In this document: positions 12,598-24,100 of the stretch, one piece after another
Numbering within the stretch: position 1 is the first letter of the stretch
Layout of the letters: the number at the start of each line of letters is the position of its first letter
DNA from: Populus alba
Taxonomy: Eukaryota; Streptophyta; Magnoliopsida; Malpighiales; Salicaceae
Length of the DNA: 64,000 nt
Reading direction: 5' to 3'
Assembly: GCF_005239225.2 (NCBI RefSeq)
Contig: NC_133284.1
Coordinates: forward strand, 53,513,416 to 53,577,415
Made by a program: the position numbers and the translations under genes
The notes under the pieces: model-generated
What the model was told of the DNA's origin: nothing
Seen by the model: the letters and a program-made list of their open reading frames with translations, nothing else
Databases searched by the model: none

Positions 12598-15163
12598 GTA
12601 ACTTCAGGATTATATTAAGATTCAAAACAAAACTTCTTTATGATGTTTGTGCAATTTGTACCACAAACATGTGAAGTTCAAGTACAGATTTTGTTTCATA
12701 ACTTTTAGTCGAGATTTCTCTTTTTGTTGCAATTGGAAGATTGAGGATGCCACAACATTTCTGGTGTATAGTAATATACTAACGCTCCAAGTTACTGATC
12801 ATTCATGTCTAAGACTGACATGTGTTGGTTATTTTTTTTGAAATTTCTTACAGCTTGGAAATGGTTGGGGTATCGAACACAAATAGTTTCAAATCTTAAA
12901 GTTGGTGCTCTGCAAAGCCTTACCTGCTGAAGAAAACCATCTGCAGACAAGAAGACGGAATCCCTTTGCACAATTTCTTCTTCTTTACTTGGAAAATGCA
13001 GTTTTCTTTGCACCAGCACAAAGTGTTATGCTACGAGTCCTGAAGCTCTGTGTCTGGTGCTAAACACCAGGAAGAAGAAAGCCCTGAGGCATCATGATGC
13101 AGATACAAGGTCACCTGTGATGAGATACCACACGTGGAAATTTATATGTAACTTGAAGATTTTCACTCTAACTGGATCTGGTTTAGCTGCTGGCAATGTG
13201 GTTGATTTCCACCTTGGAGAGCATGTTCTTCTGGGGCTTGCATATATTTTCTCTTGAAGACAAAATCGATAAAACCAATTAGATATTTGACAAAAAAAAA
13301 AACTCCTTTTGTTTCCAATTTCATAATTAATATTCAAATGTACAAGACTTTTTTTCGAATTGTACTATCTAAAATATCCCCATTCTCTTCATTTGGATTT
13401 AATTCGATGCATGTTTAAGTGTTAAAAGTAAAGAATTTGTGTTTAGTTATTGTCTTGGAAGATATTCTAAAAATATCGTTAGATTTGTTTTATATATCTC
13501 TTTTATTTTTTTAACTAAATATATTCTTATTTCTTTATGTTCATCTTTTTTGTTTTAGAATGCTAATCAAACATTTATTGTATAGATTAGATAGCGTTTA
13601 AAAACATGATTATCTATATTTTTAAAAAAATTAAAATTTTTATATATTTTAGATGGTTTTGATGTGATTTTAAAAATAATATTTTAAAAAATAAAAAATA
13701 TTATTTTAATATATTTCAAAATAAAATTTTTTTTTTAAAAATAATCTCACATTTTCAAACCAACTTTAAAGATTCATCATTTAGCTTTATTTAGTTTGAC
13801 TAAAATGCTCATACTATCTTCCTCAATATGATTTATTTGCAGCATCTGCGCTTCAACTTAATTAATGGTCTCTTAATTTTGCACTTTTTTGTCGATTTGA
13901 TCCCTTGCTAATGATCCATTAGTCCAGTAGTTGAGAATTCTAGTGACTTGTGAGGACCAAAATGATTGATTAAGGAAATACAAGGATTGGCTTGATAGGT
14001 GCCACCTCCCTTAAACATTAACTAGTTGAGAATTAGTCCCTCAACTTTGAATTTCGGATTTGATTGCCCTGAACTATGTTTTATTTGAAATTAGCTCCTT
14101 CCACTAGTTTTTGTAGACTAACACGTAATCACTTTCGAAATTATATTTTACATTTTAATTATATTTTCCTCTTTTTTATATATTTTTCACTGAGAAAAAT
14201 AGTTTTTTAACATATAAAAATTTTGGATAATTATTAAATTGAGTTTATTGCAAAATAAAAAAAACACTATATATAAAAAAAAACACTATATATAAAAAAA
14301 AAAATTGAGAAAAAGAAGGGTATGAATGAGATTTTTTAAAATACAAATGGCAAAAGAGCCAACAAAGAAATGAAAAGAAAAGGAAACCAAACCCGGTTTA
14401 TTATTCGGGCTATAATTCTATTTGGAAGTATAGTTATAATTGTTTTTTTATAGTGTTTTTTGTGCTGCAATATATTAAAATAATTTTTTTTAATTATTTT
14501 TTAGATTAATACATTAAAACAATCTAAAACTCGTAAAAAATTAACTTTTATAAAAAAACATTAATTTTTTTAAAAACACGGTTTGTATTGTGTTCCCAAA
14601 CAATATCTTGTATTTGTTTTTTCTTCATTTTGACAAATTAATACACTGACAGTCACATAAAATTCTACTTAGCAATTTTTTTAAATTAATTAATCATTTT
14701 CTTTCATTTTTAAAAATAATAATATTAAATATACTTAGTTTTTTTAATTAAGTCAATAACTTGTTCATGTAGAAATTAATCAAATTAATTAAATTTGGTG
14801 AAAATGAATAGGAAGAAACTTAATCAAACCGGCATCAAAATGATTAAGTCAAAACTCATTTTCATTTTCTTTTTTAAATTGATGTTTTTTTAATATATAT
14901 ATATATATATATATTAAAATAATATTGTTTTTGAACCGGGTTAACGGGTTTAATAACTTTATTAAAAAGGTAAAGTGTAAAGGATAAAATAAAAATAAAA
15001 TAAAACAAGTAAGACAACAACAGACAGAAACCACAAACCCTTAAACCCTGTTTTCTGCCCTTTCCCTCCTCTATCTTCCACTCTCACCCATGGAAGAACA
15101 GCCCTGCTGAAACACCAACAACAAGAACCATAGAAAATCCAAAAGAGAGAGAGAGAAAAAAAG
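12598..15163. other. Twinky 3' region and AT-rich spacer with MITE-like sequence
   Basis: The first ~700 bases probably include the 3' UTR, with a short hairpin TCTGGTGCTAAACACCAG near 13051-13070. After 13330 the sequence is AT-rich. Around 13570-13760 and 14410-14620 there are stretches with paired 'ATATATTAAAATAA'/'TTATTTTAATATA' phrases and a CACGGTTTGTATTGTGTTCCCAAAC end, typical of small non-autonomous plant elements. A pure (AT)n run sits at 14894-14914. No gene is supported. Confidence 0.4.
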
Positions 15164-18100
15164 ATGCTTGCTTTTGCCATTCACAAACCTCACGTCAATT
15201 TGAACAAAAAGCTTGCTTTTTTATCTTCTTTTCACTACTACATGGGCTCTAAATTCTTGCTTAAACCCACCACTAGTACTATTCCTACTCCTTTGCCTCT
15301 GTTGCCTTCTTCAAATAAACAACAATATCGTACCTTTAAAAGATTGTCACCTGTTTTTTGTTCTTCAAAACCCAACTCTAAGTTTAACCGTTCTTTGCTT
15401 ACTCAAACTAATGGCCTCCCTTTTTCTCCTCTTGCTGCCCCAGGTATTTATCGTATGTTTTTTCGTGTTTTTTGAGATGGGTTTTTGTTTCTGTTACGTG
15501 GGGTTCTTGGATTTTGTTGGATAAGGCTGAAAGTTTTGTTTTGTTTTTTTTAGAAAGCTTAGTGTATATGAATTTGTATGTTCATGTGAAGATAAATGCG
15601 TGGTTTAGAGGGTTGATGTGGTATTTTTGTGTGTTTTTTGGTCTGGTTTTCAGTTTATGGTTTGGACCCAGAAGTGAAGAAATCAAAGTTGGAGATTTTA
15701 AGGGTTAAATTAGCAGAGGTGGGGATTGAACTAGATCACTTTGCTCCTGGACAGTACAATGCCTTAACTTGTCCAATGGTAAAGATCTTTGCATGTTACT
15801 TTTTGTTGCAATGCTAAGGTTTAGCTTTGTCAAGGAGTTGTCTATAAGATTTGATTGTGTGCTTATCATGCAAAAGCAAATTTTAACCTTAGATATTGAC
15901 AGTTGATATTATAAAAGAGGCCTCGTTTTTTTTTTGAGGGAATATTGTTTTCTGAAAATTATTTTTAAATTTTTTTTTTGTTTGTTTACTCTTAGAAAAA
16001 TTAGTCAATCAAAAATACTTTTTGGTTAGAGATAAATTTAGCTTGATTTCCAGAAAATATATATATTATTTTATTATTTTGGATGGAAAATATTTTTAGA
16101 AGTCGTGAAAAATTTAAAAATATCATATTATTTACTAATTATAACAAATTTTGTCCTCAAACTTTTAATTATTATATATTTTGTTTTGAATTTTTTTTTT
16201 CTCAATTTCACTCCTTAGAATTTGATTTTTATATTAACTTTAATCCTTATTTTATATTTGTTATTTATTTTTCTCTTATTATATTTTTTTAATTAAAATT
16301 TTTTATCTATCAAATTTGGTCCTCATTATTTTGAATGTAACTTATTTTATTTGAAATAATTTATAAAATTGTAATTATTATTATTTTAATTTCATCATCT
16401 TTCAATTTTTTTATCTTTAGATTGGATCTCCATTATTTTGATTGCTATTTATTTTATTTAAGATAATTTATGAAATTAGATTTTTTTTTTCAATTTCATT
16501 CTCATTCAACATTTTAATTCGTAAGATTTGTTCCTCATTATTTTAATAATTTTTTTTTAAAATATTAATAAGTTATTTTTAGCTCATTTTCCATGATGTA
16601 ACCAAACATTGTAAAGTTTTTTTCCAACTTATTTTCTATGACACTACCAAACATCGAAAAATAATTTACTTTACAGGAATTCACTTTCCAAAAAAGAACT
16701 ACTTTCCAGCAAACAAACGGGGCTTAAGTAGTAAAAGATTTGATGAGGTTTATATTGCTTGAAATTGATTTAAGTAGTTAATGCAGTCACAATAGCTGAT
16801 TGCTTCAGCTAGCGAAAGATATTTGTTTGTTTTGAAACAAAGGAAAATTAATAAAATGTTTGAGCTTTGAAATAATTTTTCCTTGCAAAAAAATTTGGTG
16901 TAAAGTCTCAGTTTCTGTGCTATCAGGTACTCTTATTAAGTTTGATTGCAATGTTTAGAAATTGTACTTATTTGTGGTTGCTGTTTTTTGTGTTAGTGCA
17001 AAGGCGGTGGTTCAAAAGAGAAATCCTTTTCTCTTTTCATCAGTGCGGATGGGTATGCTCTTGCACTTTTCGTGAATCATTTTTATTTGTGGTGATTATA
17101 AAATTGTCAACTTGGGGCATCTTTGATGTCTAGGGGAAATGCATCCTGGAATTGCTTTCGAGCAAAATGTGGGTGGAATGGTGGAACAAAAGTAAGAATT
17201 TCTTGTCTGTGTTACATGTAAAACTATTTGTTGGTCATATAGTAGTGAAAAGCATTTGCCTGAAAACTCCTCCTTTGGTTGCAGCCCTTTGCAGGTAGCA
17301 AATCTACATATGGAACCTCACTCAAACTTTCCAAAGTTAAGGAGATAAGAGAAATCACAGAGCAGAGTCTGGAATTGGAACCACTATGCGATGAGGTTGT
17401 TGCGTTATCTTTTTACCTGTGTTTTAATACTAATCTTGTCTTGTATGATGCTGATTTGGGTGATGGTTAGTCCACTTTTAAAGGTGCTGGCCAGTTCAGT
17501 CTCTTGATGTGCCTGCGGTCAAGATTGTTGTCTGCATTTGGGAGCACTTTCTTCATATTGATTTTCAGGAACATCTCTGGGAAATGTTTTTAGCATAACT
17601 AATTTTCAGTTGGATGGGAAATGAGAGTCAGTTTAGCTACATTCTTTATGTTCTCAGCCAATCAATTTGCCTTTTTCTTATTGCAATGCAAGGCATATAA
17701 CTATTTTTGGCATCGTTTCAGCTTGTTTGTTATTTCAAGGAGCGGTTAATATCAGCAGAGACACTGGCGAGAAATCAAGTTATGCAGAAAGGTTATGGCG
17801 ACCGTGGCCAGGTTCATGACACTACTGAAACAACAAGAATACTTCTTATGTTTCTTATGTTTAATCATTAATTTTAGTGTGAAGAACCATAATCACGGAT
17901 AAACTAAATGGAATTTTGGGTGGATTTATCTTTTGTTTTTTTTGGATACATAAAATGCAAAAAATTTGCTACTTTCACCTTTATGAATGGAAACAAAGTT
18001 ATATCTCCCTTTTATGATCAGTACAAAAAGATATTTTAAAGTTGTTCCTTCGTTCATATTTTTAAGAAAAAGAGGGGTGGGGGTAGTTTCTGTTACCAAT

Positions 18101-21100
18101 TTCAAATATTGATTAATTTGTTTGGACAATATGTTCTTGTCATTTCAGTTTAAATGTGAATTACTTCTGCCCTTTCTAATAATTCTAGACATTTCATTGG
18201 CAGGTTGCTATTGCTTTCACTTATCGGCGGAATGGAGTGCTTGTAAGCTGCAAGTATCGGGACATCAACAAGAGATTTTGGCAGGTTCTTGTCATAAATG
18301 TTACTTTTCTATATATAAAAAAAATGCCCAGGCTTGTATTGTTGAACTTCTATATTTAGTTCTGATCAATAATTACCATCATTTTAAAATCCTTAGACCT
18401 TGTATTTTGAATCTCCAGTGGATGAATTCCTACTGGGAAATCTCTCTTGAATGACTCCTGGAGGGATCATTGAACTTTCTCTGATTGGTGTCAAACACCT
18501 CAGACTAGTAATTTGCTTGCACCACTAACAAGGGAGACTTTTTTTGAGAACTTCATAATCTATGTTTTTCTTCATTTTGAGATGTGCTTCCTCTATGTTT
18601 GTGCTTGAACCTTTTTTATCCTCATTTAAACTTGAACTTCATGTTTTACTGCTTGGGTTGTTTCATTCAGCCTTTCAGTAAATTCTTATGATGGTATCCT
18701 TGTCACATTCAATTTCTCCTGGGAATTTTTTAGTAGTGCTTATTTGATCCTTTACTAATTTGCATTTATTTCAGGTGAAAGGCACAAAGAGTATTTATTT
18801 GATATTTAATTTGAAGTAATGTGTTTCTGATCCTTTACTATTCTGCTTTATTTCAGGAAAAGGATACAAAAAAAGTTTTTTACGGGCTAGATGATATAAA
18901 GGGAGCAGATGAAATCATCATTGTATTGTGTCTGCCTTTCAATTTGTGAGAAATTCCTTAGTTACTTCGTGTGATGCTTATTAATTTATTCTGATTGTAG
19001 GTTGAAGGTGAAATGGACAAGCTTGCAATGGAAGAAGCTGGATTTCGTAATTGTGTGAGTGTGCCTGATGGTGCACCCCCATCAGTTTCTCCAAAGGAAT
19101 TACCACCTAACCAGGAGGTCTGTGTCAACTTTAAAATTCAGAGTTTTGTCAGCAATGTTTATTAATATTTATTATTTAATGCAGTCAATGATAGAGAAGT
19201 TGAGAAATTATAGTTATTTAATCCGTGATTATGTTATTTTGATAATTCCAGTAAAACTAGTCTATATTTAGGTATTTCTCTTAGGATTATTAGTGCTATT
19301 TAGACATCTTAGTTTATTTAGAAACTAGAATATTGGTTAGGAGTTTGTAATTATGTTTTCGTATTAGTTTAGGACTATATTTGGTGCTTATATATTTATG
19401 CAGTGGGAGGACTTTGAATTATTGAATTATGAGTATTTGATATAGTTTAAGGGTTGTGGCCTTGTTTTTTTTTTTTTTTTTTTTCCTTCCTCTCTTTTCT
19501 CCAAAGCACTCTTTTCTTCTTCCTCCTGAAGTATTTCTGATTGCTACAGTAATCTCGGATTGCTATTCACATTACAGTTAACATCCTTAATCAATCACAA
19601 TTCTGCATACCTGCACCTTAAACCCTGATTCATCTCTTAAATTCCTATCTCTCCGACTTATCAACAAATCCTCCATAGGACATTAATCTAAATTTGTACG
19701 ACATCATTATAGAATCTAGTCATGTCCATTGGAAAACAAAATGGAGGAAAAGGATCCATGCATGTGACCCCATGAGGCTTATTTATGTAGGGAGAAATAG
19801 CATTAGTGTGAAAACACTTCTACACAGACTGAATAAAAATGCAATCCTCTCCTTTGTGATTAAAAACCATTTGAATGCTAGTTGCGAATTTTTTTTTTTC
19901 TGTTCTTCTGTAACCTTATTAACAAAGTACTGTTAATTTCTCAAACGGGCATTCAGAGACCTTGCCAAATTAAACCAGTAATTTTCTCATTGTTCATGTT
20001 AATAATATTTGGTTCCTTCTGTACTGGAAATCTACATCTGATTTGTTTATATGTATCTGTGAAGCTAGGACACAAAATATCAGTATCTCTGGAATTGCAA
20101 AGAGTACTTGGATAAGGTTGGTAAAAATAACTTGCACTGCTAGTGTGTGCAACCTGTCAATTTAAAGAAGCAAGTTTTGACATTTACTTTTATAGGTATC
20201 TCGCATAATACTTGCCACTGATGGAGATCCACCGGGTCAAGCATTGGCTGAAGAGCTGGCGCGCCGCCTTGGAAGGGAAAGGTGCATAGCTTGTCTGCTG
20301 ATAATACTGTTTCCTTTGTTACATGAGAATGATTTTCGCAAATTTGTTAAGAAAAGCCATCATTCTTCTTATTTTTTTTGGTGGATATAGATGCTGGCGA
20401 GTCAAATGGCCAAAGAAAAATACAGATGAACATTTCAAGGATGCAAATGAGGTCAGATATGAATAGCCATGACCATGTTTAAAGAACAAGTTGATTTTGT
20501 TTCACCTTGTTCTAATTTTTTCAGTGATAAACTGGTACATCATTTGGCAAATGATGATTTATATGGCTCTGATTCAACAAAAAGGAAACTGAGTTCATAT
20601 GCTATATGCTATTTTTCCTTTCCTCTGAACTATTTATTCTGGAATGATTTATGATTTAGTTTATTAACATTAAACCGTGTTGTTGGTCGTATGCATTTCA
20701 TGCATTGTTATAGGTAATTGTCCTTCACTAGATGAATCCACAGAGAATGATTTTTTAAAGGCTCATGAAACTTATGTTGGACATTTCCTTCTTGACATTT
20801 AACAACACTGGTAGAAAAAATCTTCAGGTTCTCATGTTTTCGGGGCCACTTGCGCTGAGGGATATAATTGAAAATGCTGAGCTATACCCTATACGTGGAT
20901 TGTTCCACTTTAGTGATTACTTCCCTGAGATTGATGCGTATTATAATCGCACTCTTGGGTATGAATTTGGTGCCTCAACTGGGTGGACAGCTCTAAATGA
21001 AATATATAATGTAAGTCCTGATTTTTCTTTCTTTCCTTCTCCTTTAAACCTGCATTTTTTTTATCTTTCATCATGGAGTATTTATTTAATTTCAGGTAAT

Positions 21101-24100
21101 GAAATATTATGTCGCATGAGAATATTCTTTGAAAAACTGTATTTGTAGAAAATTGTTATGGTTTTCAAAATGTGAGGTTGTATTTATCATCTGAATATAT
21201 TGATAATCTAATCAGATGCTTTCAATAATACGTCTGGAGATAGCTGATCCAGTTTTCCTAATTCTAATTCAATTGAAAAAAAGAAGAAGAATTAAAGGAA
21301 AATATGGAAATGAGTACAGTGGGAGGGAGCTGAACTTCTGTAATCTGTGGTTTTGAAAGGAGTTTTTGTCTGATAGTCAGTAGGGTGGAAATATTCATGT
21401 TGTCTTAATTTTCTTCTCCATTTCTTTATGTAGAAGGATTTCGCATTATTTCAGTTATAATCATTCGATCTCTTTTTTGAATATTGAAAATAAAATCTTC
21501 TTTATGAAGAGGAGAAGAATGTGAACTGAGAAAAGCAACCGATAAACAGGTGTTTCTCTTATAATCTCTTGGAAGGGGGGTAATGCTGCTGTTATATTCT
21601 TTTAAATTACTACGTATCAGTAAATTAGAGAAATCTGTGCATGTGAATGTTAGGGAGAGGGACAGTGAGAGAGAGCAAGAGGAAGTTAATCATTCGTTCT
21701 TTTAAATTAGGAAGATATGCAGTGAGAGAACTGAATTTCCAGGGTTTTGAAAGGAGTGATATTCAGTGTGGTTGGAAATTCATATCGTCCTAATTTTCTT
21801 CTCTGTTTCTCTGTATAGAAGGATGCCATATTCTCCCAGCTGCAATGATTCATGCTTTTTTCATGAATATTATAATCTTCTTAACAAAGAGGGAATAAAG
21901 GGAATTGAGAAGTAACTAATAAACATGGTGTTTTTATCATCTTTGGGAAGGGAGTTAATGTTGCAGCTGAACTCTTTAAATTACTAGTAAATTACATATA
22001 TGTGTGTCTCTGAATAATGACAGACAGACTGGTTTTAATTGCATGTATTTTGATCAGGTTATGCCAGGAGAGTTGACTTTGGTAACCGGGGTTCCCAATT
22101 CAGGCAAGAGTGAGTGGATCGATGCTCTATTATGCAATCTTAATGAAAGTGTTGGCTGGAAATTCGCACTATGCTCCATGGAGAACAATGTAAGCTAGTT
22201 CCTTTTTGGTTGTGTTTTGACATGCACAATCTTGATTTTAGTGGTGGTTATCACCCTTCATTCTGCATGTTCATTTAAACATGGATTAATTGTGATGAAA
22301 TTGAAATAGCAGTCTCTGGATACAGTTTAGATGCATTTAGCGCATAGGATTTGGGTTTTGTAGAATCAAGCCATGCAAGTTGTCATATTCATTGATTGAG
22401 CAACATGGTTTTAGAAATGGAGTTAACTTCACATATTTTAAAATTCTTAATCATATTCATGTGAGTGTTCTTCACATGCAAAAAGGCTTTGTTTAATATA
22501 TTTTTTCATCCTTTATCAATATTATGTCTATTATGTATGTTCTTTTTACTAATATTTTTCTCAACTGGTTGTCTTTTTTCTTCACTATAGGTTCGGCAAC
22601 ATGCTAGGAAACTTTTGGAGAAACACATGAAGAAGCCCTTTTTTGATGCACGGTCAGTATGGTCTATTTCTCCATCATTGCTCTATGATGTCCTTGTCAT
22701 GATTTTCAACTTCCTATATTGTAATTCTTGATGAGTAATACAGCAATTGAAATCTTTTCTTGAAAATGTACTCTAAAACTCTTACCTTTCTAATTGTAAA
22801 TCGATTGATTCTTATCTATAATAATATGTAATATTTACTTTAGATTGCCAGATTAGTTGTGATAATTCATTTGGTTTTTTGTCACTTGTGCTGATTTCCT
22901 TTCTACTTTTCACATGAATTCTTTTAACTTTATTGTTTGATTTCTTTGCTAACCATAGTTATGGAGAATCTGCTGAACGTATGAGTGCTGAGGAGTTAGA
23001 AGAAGGGAAGCAGTGGTTGAGCGATACTTTTTATCTCATAAGGTAAGTTACACTTTATAGTTTCCACTACAGTTTAGATGATATAAGTACATCTAGTTAT
23101 TATAATTTTGACTTGGAGTGACAACCTGTTTCATGTTTCCTTTCTAGTTAATCTGGACTTTTATATTTCTGCTTGTTGATTTCTCACTGATTCTTAATGT
23201 ACATGCATTTACAAGTCAAGTCTATCCTGAAATAGGGCAACTGGCTATACTGATTGGAAGGTCCTCAGCTTCTGTAGCTATAAATTTGTAGTTTTTTAGT
23301 TACACGTTGCAGTAACTGATGTCTAAAAAAGAAAAATTACATGGTGGTTACGTTGATGTCCAGAAATCTGCTGAGACCACAACCTGTCAGAGTTTATTTT
23401 CTAAAGCTATCTCGGTTCATAAGTGCTTTTTTTTTTTTTTAATTTATTTTTTAGAAAAGATAGTTCAGCCTTTTATTCTGGTTTATGAACTTTCATGTCT
23501 GGCATAGAACTTTTAAAATAGTTTGACTATTTGCTGTTCTGTTCCCAAACCAAAGTAGGTTGATGAATAATTACATGTAGGGAATGATTAATAAATATTC
23601 TATTTACTGGCTGTTGAACTTCCTTTGCACTTTGAAGAACAAATGTTTGAATGATCCCAGAACCTTAATTAATAATAACTTCTGGAAGAGTTGTCCTCAC
23701 TGTGAAGCCTCTGATGTTTCCAAGCACTTGCTTTTGATCTAATTGTTGTCATTATAATCAAGTTCATGATGTAACCTGTCGGCATTGCTTTTGATGTCTT
23801 ATTATGTGGGCTTTTCCTGTGTTTATGGAGTAGATGTGAAGACGATGCGCTTCCAAATATAAAATGGGTTCTTGACCTTGCAAGAGCTGCGGTTCTGAGG
23901 CATGGGGTCCGTGGACTAGTAATTGATCCTTACAATGAGCTCGATCATCAACGCCCTCCTAACATGTGAGATGTCCATCCTTACATGTTGAGTTTGTGAT
24001 GGGAACTAACACATGCTCTATATTCTCTAGTTATTTGTTATTTCTTCATTCTTTATCTGCTAATGAGAGATTGCAGTGTAGAACTCATGGCTTTTGAATG

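Noticed and set aside
12647..13337. Small frames after the Twinky stop as a surviving helicase half
   Set aside because: No Walker motifs or helicase-like residues in any frame; likely 3' UTR.
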